Part shown: in pieces, positions 1 to 5,421 of the stretch
Layout: each line of letters opens with the position of its first letter
Numbering within the stretch: the stretch's first letter is position 1
Assembly (NCBI GenBank): GCA_946482165.1
Contig: CAMLQS010000344.1
Coordinates: 1 to 5,421 of the forward strand
DNA length: 5,421 bases
Direction of reading: 5' to 3'
Origin: an uncultured Verrucomicrobiota bacterium
Lineage (GTDB): Bacteria; Verrucomicrobiota; Verrucomicrobiae; Opitutales; Opitutaceae
Made by a program: the position numbers and the translations under genes
The notes under the pieces: generated by a model
Databases searched by the model: none
Told to the model about the DNA's origin: nothing
The model's input: the letters and a program-made list of their open reading frames with translations, nothing else

Positions 1-390
1 GTTTTCTTACCCCGAGTGTGCGGTGTTGAATGGGCTGTCGCTGGCCTGGCCCGCCCTGGCCGCGCCTACGATCTGTGCTTCCTTGGGATGGGAGACGATT
101 GCCACACCGCTTCGCTCTTTCCGCAGACTCCGTTGCTCAAGGACGACGGCGGTTTGCTCTTCGGAGGCCAGGAGGTGCCGGGCAAGGGCTGGCGTTTGAC
201 CATTACGCCGAGCGGGCTGCGTGCCTGCGGCAAGATCATCGTCATGGCGCTGGGCGCGGGCAAAGCGGAGGCGCTGCACCGCGTGCATCGCGGTCCGGCC
301 GACGTGGAGAATGTGCCTTCGCAGGTTCTCAAAACCTGCGCGGACCGAGTGGTGTGGATGGTCGACGAACCGGCCGCGGCGAAACTCTGA
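1..390 (+). CDS. pgl: 6-phosphogluconolactonase, C-terminal part (5' end outside window)
   Basis: The reading frame is open from the left edge to a TGA at 388-390, giving the last 129 residues of a protein that is usually about 230-270 residues long. Residues 28-41 read LGMGDDCHTASLFP, the signature of the NagB/DevB-type 6-phosphogluconolactonase family, with the His (35) expected to act in catalysis. Downstream, WRLTITPSGLRACGKII (65-80) matches the family's 'R-x-T-x-T' strand and helix. GAGKAEAL (85-92) and the closing VVWMVDEPAAAKL (117-129) are also typical. The enzyme hydrolyses 6-phosphogluconolactone to 6-phosphogluconate in the cytosolic oxidative pentose phosphate pathway, after glucose-6-phosphate dehydrogenase. 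One oddity is Cys34, where the family nearly always has Gly (DGH becomes DCH). The family assignment is firm. The symbol pgl (alternatively devB) follows the family and is not proven here. Glucosamine-6-phosphate deaminase relatives lack this exact pattern. Confidence 0.9.
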   Translation, partial: VFLPRVCGVEWAVAGLARPGRAYDLCFLGMGDDCHTASLFPQTPLLKDDGGLLFGGQEVPGKGWRLTITPSGLRACGKIIVMALGAGKAEALHRVHRGPADVENVPSQVLKTCADRVVWMVDEPAAAKL

Positions 391-467
391 ACAACGCCGG
401 TGTCGCGTGGGATTTTTGCGCACGACTTTGGCTTGGCGAGGCGCGCCGCGCGGGCGCATGGTGCGGG

Positions 468-1331
468 ATGCGCCTCGTCCTCATTGCCGACATCCATGGG
501 AACTTGCCCGCGCTCGAAGCCGCTCTCGCCGAAATCGAGACGCTTCGGCCTGATCGGCTGATAGTCGCGGGAGATATTGTCGACGGAGGGCCGGATTCCG
601 CCGCCTGCTGGCGTCGGGTGAAGGCGCTCGGGTGCCCGGTTATTCGGGGCAACCACGAGAGGTATGTTTTCGACTATGGCACGCCGCGGGCCGATCCCGC
701 GTGGACGTCTCCGCAGTTCGCCCCCCTGCGCTTCGCCCGCGCGGAGTTGAACGCGGCCGAAGTCGCGGAGCTGGCGGCGCTGCCACCGCACTGGAGCGAT
801 CCGACTTTGCCCGATTTGCTCGTGGTGCATGCCTCCCTTCGCGGGGACAACGACTCGATTTTTCCCTATACGCCGGAAGCTCATCTCGACCCGATGTTCG
901 AGGGGATGGATTCGGCGGTGAAGCTGATCGTGCGCGGGCATAACCACGCTTGCTCGACGCGCGAGTGGGGTGCGCGGCGCATCGTCACCACCGGCAGCAT
1001 CGGGCTGCCCCAGGATGGCAATCCCGCGGCGCAATTCCTCGTGCTCGAATGTGGCGGTTCGGCGGCTCCGTCGGGCAACGCAAGCGCGGCGCGGGAGTGG
1101 GTGATTCGTCACCGTGCGGTGCGCTACGACGTTGGCGCCACGTTGCGGCGCTTTCGGGAGAGCGGCTACCTCGACAAGGCGGGGCCGCTCGGCCGGCTTT
1201 TCTATCGCGAGATGGAGACCGGAACGCACCAGATCGTGCCTTTCCTGCGTTTTTATGGCGCGGCACGCGCCCGCGGTATGCAGTGGACGCTTGAAGAGAC
1301 ATTGAGGCGCTTCCTCGACGTCGGCGTCTGA
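468..1331 (+). CDS. Calcineurin-like metallophosphoesterase (YfcE/MJ0936-like)
   Basis: This is a complete 287-residue protein with the metal-binding blocks of the calcineurin-like phosphoesterase fold in order: D8-x-H10 (ADIHGN), GD at 35-36 (AGDIVDGG), GNHE at 61-64, His121 (VVHAS), and GHNH at 157-160 followed by GSIGLP (176-181). These ligands normally hold two divalent metals. Proteins of this layout include YfcE-type phosphodiesterases and bacterial Ser/Thr-phosphatase-like or diadenosine-tetraphosphatase-like enzymes, so the substrate cannot be named. There is no signal peptide or membrane segment, so it is probably cytosolic. The ATG at 468 was chosen because MRLVLIADIHGN is the normal N-terminus of the family. 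The frame continues upstream into the pgl gene, but that part is not family-like. The Shine-Dalgarno signal is poor. Residues 195-211 form a Gly/Ala/Ser-rich insert between two core strands. The gene lies 77 nt behind pgl on the same strand and converges on the TPR gene. Confidence 0.9.
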   Translation: MRLVLIADIHGNLPALEAALAEIETLRPDRLIVAGDIVDGGPDSAACWRRVKALGCPVIRGNHERYVFDYGTPRADPAWTSPQFAPLRFARAELNAAEVAELAALPPHWSDPTLPDLLVVHASLRGDNDSIFPYTPEAHLDPMFEGMDSAVKLIVRGHNHACSTREWGARRIVTTGSIGLPQDGNPAAQFLVLECGGSAAPSGNASAAREWVIRHRAVRYDVGATLRRFRESGYLDKAGPLGRLFYREMETGTHQIVPFLRFYGAARARGMQWTLEETLRRFLDVGV

Positions 1332-1347
1332 GTCGCGGCGGCGACTC
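1330..1347. terminator. Possible bidirectional hairpin between convergent genes
   Basis: GAGTCGC (1330-1336) and GCGACTC (1341-1347) form a perfect 7-bp stem with a 4-nt loop. The stem overlaps the stop codon of the phosphoesterase gene and ends 3 nt before the stop codon of the oppositely oriented TPR gene. The position suits a shared terminator. Only a short, broken pyrimidine tract (TCTTC) follows on the + strand and no T-run follows on the - strand, so intrinsic termination would be weak. Confidence 0.35.
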
Positions 1348-1350
1348 TCT

Positions 1351-2235
1351 TCAATCCGATTCCCCGAGCCGTTTCAGCGCCTCCGCGGCCCGATCGGAAC
1401 CGGGCTCGAGCTTCAGCGATTGCCCGTAGGCAGCCCGCGCGGCGGGGTGATCGCCGCGGTGCTCGGCGATCAGGCCGAGCCGGAACCACACGTCTGCGTG
1501 ACGTGGCTCGCTTGGCGCGGGCGCGCGTTCCAGGCAGCGGCGCAAGGCGGCTTCGCCATCGTCGAGCCGCAGACCGCTTTCCGCGACCGTGCGCCCGAGT
1601 GTGAACAGCGCGACGTAGTCGTCGGGGCGGGCGGCGAGGGCGGTGTCGCACGCGGCGAGCGCCTCGGGGAATTTTTTCTCCTGCACGAGGATCGAAGCCA
1701 GCCAGGCGCCTCCGCGCACCGGATCGATGCGGGCGATGGCGTCGGCGTGGCGACGCGCCTGGCCCAGGTCTCCTCCGGCCATCGAGGGCGCGTGCCGGTA
1801 AAAATCCACCAGGCCTTCGCGATAAGCGATTTCCTTTGGCGCGAGGGTGACGGCGCGCTCCATCTGTTCGCGCCCGCGGCGGGCGAGGCGAAGCGCGCGG
1901 ATGCCGAAGCCCAATTCTCCGGCGCGCAGCATGCACTGCCCGCCATAGGCGCCGACGAGGCGGGCGTTGTCCGGATGCCTTTCGAGAAAAGGCTCGAGCA
2001 AGTCGACCGCCCGGTCGTGCCGGCCGAGACCGTGATAGACATCTGCCAGGAGAAGAGCGGCCTCCATGTTGTCCGGCTCGAGCTTCAGCAAGCTCTCCAG
2101 CGGCTCGCGCGCCTCGGGCAGACGCGAGGCGGCGAGCAGCGAGCGGGCCGAAGCCACTGTCTCTTCCGCGCGCGGAGCTCCGGCGCCGCACGCGACGAAA
2201 GCGCCAAGAAGGAGCAAGAGAGCCGGGATACGCAC
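1351..2235 (-). CDS. Tetratricopeptide-repeat protein with N-terminal signal sequence
   Basis: With the GTG start at 2233-2235 the protein is 294 residues. It opens with MRIPALLLLLGAFVAC, a short basic, hydrophobic export signal. Cys16 could be a lipoprotein cysteine, although Phe at -3 is a poor lipobox residue. TPR-like helix pairs follow at about 25-56, 57-90, 176-206, 207-239 and 247-280, most ending in the usual 'L-x-P-x-(N/D)' turn. Between them, residues 123-175 (MERAVTLAPKEIAYREGLVDFY, then a SMAGGDLGQARRHADAI stretch) resemble a TPR variant seen in other exported bacterial TPR proteins. TPRs are protein-protein interaction scaffolds, so it probably acts at the outer membrane or in the periplasm, partner unknown. 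Alternative starts are TTG at 2247 (GGAG about 12 nt upstream) and TTG at 2280. The longest form would place 15 polar or mixed residues before the signal. The gene is divergent from the response regulator. Confidence 0.82.
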   Translation of the reverse strand: MRIPALLLLLGAFVACGAGAPRAEETVASARSLLAASRLPEAREPLESLLKLEPDNMEAALLLADVYHGLGRHDRAVDLLEPFLERHPDNARLVGAYGGQCMLRAGELGFGIRALRLARRGREQMERAVTLAPKEIAYREGLVDFYRHAPSMAGGDLGQARRHADAIARIDPVRGGAWLASILVQEKKFPEALAACDTALAARPDDYVALFTLGRTVAESGLRLDDGEAALRRCLERAPAPSEPRHADVWFRLGLIAEHRGDHPAARAAYGQSLKLEPGSDRAAEALKRLGESD

Positions 2236-2341
2236 GAGATCACGCAAACAAAGGCAGGGCTCCGGGAGTGCAACCGGCAAAGCGGGACGAAATGGCGCAC
2301 GCCGGCTTGACCCCGCCGTGTTGGGAGGCGTGATTCGCGGT

Positions 2342-3805
2342 ATGTCGCCCAGCGTCCTGATCGTTGATGACGAGAAGCATACCCGCGAGGGCCTGCGCCA
2401 GGCCTTGGAGGACAGCTACGATGTGTCGCTGGCGGCCAGCGCGGACGAGGCGTTCAATCTGCTCGACGCGCAGCCCTTTGACGCGGTGCTGACCGATCTG
2501 AGGATGCCGGGGAAGTCGGGGCTCAAGGTCATCGACAAGGCGCTCGCGCTGCCCCAGCGTCCGGCGGTCATCATGATGACCGCGTATGGAAATGTGGATA
2601 CGGCGGTCGAGGCGATGAAGCGCGGCGCGGTCGATTTTCTCACCAAGCCGGTTAATCTCGAACGTCTCGAAGTATTGCTTCAGCGCGCGCTCAAGACCAA
2701 GACGCTCGAGGTCGAGGTGAAGCAGCTGCACGAGCGCCTCGACGAGAAGTTTAGCTTCGAGGGCATCGTCGGGCATTCGGCGGCGTTGCGCGACCTGATC
2801 GACAAAGTGCGGCTCGTCGCGCCGGCGAAGGCCACGATCCTGCTGGAGGGCGAGAGCGGCACCGGCAAGGAGCTGATCGCCCAGGCCGTGCATCAGGCGA
2901 GCCCGCGCGCGCGAGCTCCCTTCGTGGCGGTTCATTGCGCGGCGCTTTCGGAAAACCTGCTCGAGAGCGAACTCTTCGGCCATGAACGAGGCTCTTTCAC
3001 GGGCGCGACCGAGCGGCGGATCGGCCGTTTCGAATCGGCGGACGGCGGCACGCTTTTTCTCGACGAAATCGGGGAGATCACCGCCAGCACGCAGGTGAAG
3101 TTGCTGCGTTTTCTCGAGACGCGCACGATCGAGCGCGTCGGTGGCGGAAAGCCCATCCAGCTCGAGGTGCGGCTCGTGGCGGCGACCAACCGCAATCTCG
3201 AGCGCATGGTCGGGGAGGGGAAGTTCCGCGAAGATCTGTTTTTCCGGCTCAACGTGGTGCGGCTCGTGATGCCGCCGCTGCGCGAACGCGCCGACGATAT
3301 CCCGCTCCTGCTCGCGCATTATCTGAGGTATTTCGCGAAGGAGAACGGCACTCCGCCGCCGCAGCTCGAGGCGGGGGCGCTGCGCACGCTCTGCGCCTAT
3401 CGCTGGCCGGGAAACATCCGCGAGCTGCGGAATTTTTGCGAGAACGCGGTTGTTATGCACCGCGGCGAAAAGCTTACGGAATACGATCTCGATCCGCGCT
3501 ATCGAGGCCTGGCGCCAGCGCCGGTTTCTTACTCCGGAGCGCCTTCGCTGCCAGCGAAGGAAGGCATGGGAACGATTGCGGGCGGAGCGGGCGCGGGCGT
3601 CTCCGCGGGACCGTCTACGCCGCTTGCGCTGCCGGGGCCGCTGGGCTCTTCGCTTTCAATGGAGGAGAACGAACGGAGGCTCTTGCGGGAGGCGCTGTTG
3701 AAAGCCCGGGGTAATCGCACGAAAGCGGCTCAGCTCATGGGCATCAGCCGCCGCACTTTGCATAGGAAACTCGCCCAATGGCCTGAGCTGGACACGGTGG
3801 ACTGA
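2342..3805 (+). CDS. Sigma-54-dependent response regulator, NtrC family (REC-AAA+-Fis HTH)
   Basis: This 487-residue protein has three domains. The receiver (1-120) has acidic D9-D10-E11, phospho-acceptor D52 in TDLRMP, T80 and K102. The AAA+ activator domain (about 138-370) has Walker A GESGTGKE (170-177), the sigma-54 contact loop as GSFTGA (217-222), Walker B GGTLFLDEI (235-243), the FREDLFFRLNV block (296-306) and WPGNIREL (355-362). The C-terminal Fis-type helix-turn-helix (about 438-478) includes GNRTKAAQLMGISRRTLHRKL. It would bind an upstream enhancer and, when phosphorylated, use ATP hydrolysis to open sigma-54 promoters. A Pro/Ala/Gly/Ser-rich linker (about 389-437) joins the AAA+ and DNA-binding parts. 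The ATG at 2342 has GGGAGG 13 nt upstream, which is long. The in-frame GTG at 2330 lies only 1 nt from that site, so it is less likely. No histidine kinase is in the window, so the stimulus is unknown. All key residues are intact. Confidence 0.95.
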   Translation: MSPSVLIVDDEKHTREGLRQALEDSYDVSLAASADEAFNLLDAQPFDAVLTDLRMPGKSGLKVIDKALALPQRPAVIMMTAYGNVDTAVEAMKRGAVDFLTKPVNLERLEVLLQRALKTKTLEVEVKQLHERLDEKFSFEGIVGHSAALRDLIDKVRLVAPAKATILLEGESGTGKELIAQAVHQASPRARAPFVAVHCAALSENLLESELFGHERGSFTGATERRIGRFESADGGTLFLDEIGEITASTQVKLLRFLETRTIERVGGGKPIQLEVRLVAATNRNLERMVGEGKFREDLFFRLNVVRLVMPPLRERADDIPLLLAHYLRYFAKENGTPPPQLEAGALRTLCAYRWPGNIRELRNFCENAVVMHRGEKLTEYDLDPRYRGLAPAPVSYSGAPSLPAKEGMGTIAGGAGAGVSAGPSTPLALPGPLGSSLSMEENERRLLREALLKARGNRTKAAQLMGISRRTLHRKLAQWPELDTVD

Positions 3806-3895
3806 ACCGGTCGGGCACGAACGCGTCGGGGGAGGCGGGATCCGGATTTGCGTTTGCCAGTCGCGGCGGGCCCGGACAGCACGAAAGCACCCTTT

Positions 3896-4786
3896 ATGCG
3901 TGTTCCCCCGCTCATCGCCTCCGCCGCATTCGCGACTTCGCTGCTCTTCTCGTCTCTGGTCGGAGCGGAAACGATTCGACTCGCCGGCTCCGATTTGCTC
4001 GCCGAGGCGCTCCGTCCGAACCTGAACGAGTTTGCGAAGCAGAACGATCTCGACCTCGCCCTCGATCTACGAGGCAGCCGCCTCGGCCTCGAGTCCTTGC
4101 AGGGAGGCAAGGCGGATCTGGCGCTGCTCGTCTTTGCGGAGCAGGATCCGAAGCCGGGTCCGGAATTCAGCAGCTCGATCTGCGGATACTTGACCAGCGT
4201 GATCGTCGTGCCCGCGGATATTTCTCTCAATCAGATCAGCTTTCCGCAGCTCGCGGGTATCTTCGGCGCGAACGAGCTCACCAACCACAAGCGTTGGAGC
4301 GACGTGGGCGCGCTCGGGAACTGGGCGCCGCGCACTATCTCCGCTATGGCGCTTCGCCGGAGCGCGGGGCTCTCGCTTGATCTCTTTCGCTACAATGTTC
4401 TGCAAAAGCCGGAGTTGAAGCCAACGGTCGCGCAGCTGGAAGCCCCGGCCGACATCTATGCCCGTCTGACGGGCGAGGAGGGTGGCATTGCGGTTCTGCC
4501 GACTCCGCCGCCGGCCGGTTCCAAGCTCAAGGTCTTGCTCGTCTCGAAAGGCACGCGTGCGGGCGACGTGGCCTATCCGCCCACCGCGGAGAATCTGCAC
4601 ACTGGCGACTATCCGCTCCGCTTGCCGGTGCACGTGGTTTTCCGCAAAGGCGAGGCGGCCAAAGTCGGGCGGGTGATCAAACATCTTCTCGCCGACGAAA
4701 CGGTCCCGGTGCTGCAAGCGGCCGGTGTGGTTCCGCTCCCCGTCCAGGCGCGCAACCAGCTCGTTTTTGATATCGAAAACAAGTAA
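3896..4786 (+). CDS. Secreted PstS-like substrate-binding protein
   Basis: This is a 296-residue protein with a Sec signal peptide, MRVPPLIASAAFATSLLFSS then LVGA, predicted to be cut after Ala24 (VGA|ET). The mature start TIRLAGSDLLAEALRPNLNEF, the segment DLALDLRGSRLGLESLQGGKADLAL (52-77), the hinge-like SVIVVPADISLNQISFPQLAGIFG (101-124) and the KRWSDVG...RTISAM region (132-151) follow the order of PstS/phosphate-type periplasmic binding proteins (PBP-like family 2). It therefore probably binds a small anion or similar ligand outside the inner membrane. The usual phosphate motif 'SGTG' reads SRLG (61-64), and the later 'R-x-x-SGT' reads RRSAGLS (154-160), so phosphate binding is not assured. 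No pstC/A/B transporter genes are adjacent. The ATG at 3896 gives a clean signal peptide and has a weak GAAAG site 8 nt upstream. The in-frame TTG at 3848 would bury the signal behind 16 residues. It lies 90 nt after the response regulator. Confidence 0.82.
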   Translation: MRVPPLIASAAFATSLLFSSLVGAETIRLAGSDLLAEALRPNLNEFAKQNDLDLALDLRGSRLGLESLQGGKADLALLVFAEQDPKPGPEFSSSICGYLTSVIVVPADISLNQISFPQLAGIFGANELTNHKRWSDVGALGNWAPRTISAMALRRSAGLSLDLFRYNVLQKPELKPTVAQLEAPADIYARLTGEEGGIAVLPTPPPAGSKLKVLLVSKGTRAGDVAYPPTAENLHTGDYPLRLPVHVVFRKGEAAKVGRVIKHLLADETVPVLQAAGVVPLPVQARNQLVFDIENK

Positions 4787-4819
4787 CCCAAAAAAAACGA
4801 ACTTCGCGCGAAAAAGCTA

Positions 4820-4848
4820 TTGACCGTAACGCGCGGCGCTCTTTGCTC
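4820..4848 (+). promoter_or_regulatory. Candidate sigma-70-type promoter for tRNA-Gly
   Basis: TTGACC at 4820-4825 matches the -35 consensus in five of six bases. With the usual 17-nt spacer the -10 hexamer would be TTGCTC (4843-4848), a poor match to TATAAT. The position would start transcription about 14 nt before the tRNA, followed by a GC-rich discriminator. The assignment rests mainly on the -35 element and the location. Confidence 0.35.
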
Positions 4849-4868
4849 CGTCTCCCTCAGTTGGTCAT

Positions 4869-4944
<76 letters not shown>

Positions 4945-4954
4945 TTTTAAATGG

Positions 4955-4988
4955 AAGCCCCGGAATCTAAAAAGGTTCCGGGGCTTTT
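4955..4988 (+). terminator. Rho-independent terminator downstream of tRNA-Gly
   Basis: AAGCCCCGGAA (4955-4965) is perfectly complementary to TTCCGGGGCTT (4976-4986). The stem can be extended by three more pairs (one G-U) to leave an AAAA tetraloop at 4969-4972. A TTTT run ends at 4988. It starts 11 nt after the tRNA CCA end, as expected for ending a single-tRNA transcript. Confidence 0.88.
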
Positions 4989-5106
4989 CGTATTCGAATT
5001 CTGGGCACAGCTTCTAAAGAAAGGTGCCTGTGGTTCTAAAATGCCGCCAATGAACGGGGAAAACGCAGATGAATTTCCTTCGTCTTCGCCGGTGATCCCG
5101 AAGCCT

Positions 5107-5177
5107 CGCGCGCGCACGCGCGATGTCTGCGCTTATTTCTGTCTCACGCGCGCGTAGCTGGGGTCACGCGCGCGCGT
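5107..5177. repeat. Cluster of three alternating CG tracts
   Basis: The tracts are CGCGCGCGCACGCGCG (5107-5122), ACGCGCGCGT (5146-5155) and ACGCGCGCGCGT (5166-5177). The last two are perfect palindromes. Each belongs to a direct repeat TCACGCGCGCG whose copies start at 5144 and 5164, exactly 20 bp apart. Alternating purine-pyrimidine CG runs of this kind can adopt Z-DNA under negative supercoiling. No protein-binding function can be assigned from sequence alone. Confidence 0.6.
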
Positions 5178-5252
5178 ATCGGTGCAGGAGTTCAGTGAAG
5201 AGAGGACAACGCCTTCACCTTGGAGCGTGGATTAACGGGAAGGGAAGAGGGG

Positions 5253-5332
5253 GACGAAACTGACAAAACATATGCGTATTCATCTTGTCCCTACCCCCAC
5301 GGCTCACGGAATGGCTGACGGAACTGACGAAA
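5253..5332 (+). repeat. Imperfect 16-bp direct repeat pair
   Basis: GACGAAACTGACAAAA (5253-5268) and GACGGAACTGACGAAA (5317-5332) agree at 14 of 16 positions and start 64 bp apart. They flank a short inverted repeat GACAA/TTGTC (5262-5266, 5285-5289). Paired sites of this kind can be operators for a gene to the right, but no gene is confirmed there and the pair may be chance. Confidence 0.4.
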
Positions 5333-5421
5333 GCTCTGCCACGGCTCCCATAGGCGCCGGTCTTGTTGCGCTACCACCGCTTCGCCGAGGCGGACGACGC
5401 GCGCCTCACGCACGAGCCCGA

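Larger units (their letters stand above)
4989..5421. other. Non-coding stretch, 433 nt, no convincing gene
   Basis: No frame here gives a protein-like product of useful length. A 68-codon frame from 4951 to 5157 starts inside the terminator hairpin and has no family resemblance, so I treat it as chance. The stretch holds alternating CG tracts (5107-5177) and an imperfect direct repeat (5253-5268 and 5317-5332). At the right edge, frames opening at 5311 (ATG) and after a stop at 5351-5353 run off the window on the + strand. The second has protein-like composition (for example RYHRFAEADDARLTHEP) but is too short to identify. A gene starting near or beyond 5360 is possible. Confidence 0.5.

Noticed and set aside
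66..1229. Long open frame on the - strand opposite pgl and the phosphoesterase
   Set aside because: It is a GC-rich antisense shadow. The + strand carries clear family motifs over the same bases, and the - strand product is rich in Arg/His/Pro with no recognisable domain.
1420..2310. Long + strand frame opposite the TPR gene
   Set aside because: The - strand encodes a signal sequence and regular TPR helices. The + strand product has no domain and is explained by GC-biased third positions.
2306..2335. Possible promoter TTGACC with GTGATT before the response regulator
   Set aside because: The -10 hexamer is very poor and would overlap the Shine-Dalgarno region and nearly the start codon.
2240..3460. 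406-codon - strand frame opposite the response regulator
   Set aside because: It lies entirely opposite well-conserved receiver and AAA+ domains and shows no family features of its own.
4790..4816. A8 run and TTCGCGCGAA palindrome (4803-4812) as a terminator for the binding-protein gene
   Set aside because: On the + strand the stem is followed by A residues, not T. On the - strand the stem has no real loop, the T-run is offset, and no - strand gene ends there.
4951..5157. 68-codon + strand frame beginning after the tRNA
   Set aside because: It begins within the terminator hairpin, lacks a Shine-Dalgarno site and has low-complexity, non-family composition.
5291..5419. - strand frame open to the right edge (ending at a TAG complement at 5291-5293)
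   Set aside because: It has about 42 codons and an unusual repetitive tail (FRQFRQPFREPW). It is too short and unsupported to call, and it may be the antisense of a + strand gene start.

Overview
The window is a GC-rich bacterial chromosomal segment with tightly packed genes. The best guess for its source is Verrucomicrobiota of the Opitutales/Opitutaceae type. That rests on base composition and on my recollection that short PstS-like periplasmic proteins resembling the one at 3896-4786 are common in that group. No rRNA or other phylogenetic marker is present, so the assignment is tentative.

Layout from left to right: (1) the 3' part of a 6-phosphogluconolactonase gene (1-390, +), cut by the left edge. 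(2) A calcineurin-like metallophosphoesterase (468-1331, +). (3) A tetratricopeptide-repeat protein with a signal sequence (about 1351-2235, -), convergent with the phosphoesterase; a small hairpin sits at the junction. (4) A complete NtrC-type sigma-54-dependent response regulator (2342-3805, +), divergent from the TPR gene. (5) A secreted PstS-like substrate-binding protein (3896-4786, +), 90 nt downstream of the regulator. (6) A tRNA-Gly(GCC) gene with encoded CCA (4869-4944, +) and a strong intrinsic terminator just after it (4955-4988). (7) About 430 nt with no convincing gene (4989-5421), containing alternating CG tracts and an imperfect 16-bp direct repeat. A gene may begin at or beyond the right edge.

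Functionally this is mostly housekeeping and regulatory DNA: the oxidative pentose phosphate pathway, a phosphoesterase, a probable envelope TPR protein, a two-component output protein without its kinase nearby, and an exported binding protein without its transporter. The regulator and binding protein are codirectional and might be linked, but no sigma-54 promoter was found between them. I see no mobile element, CRISPR array, toxin-antitoxin pair or defence system, and no convincing new biological system. The points most worth a second look are the altered ligand motifs of the PstS-like protein and the repeats downstream of the tRNA.
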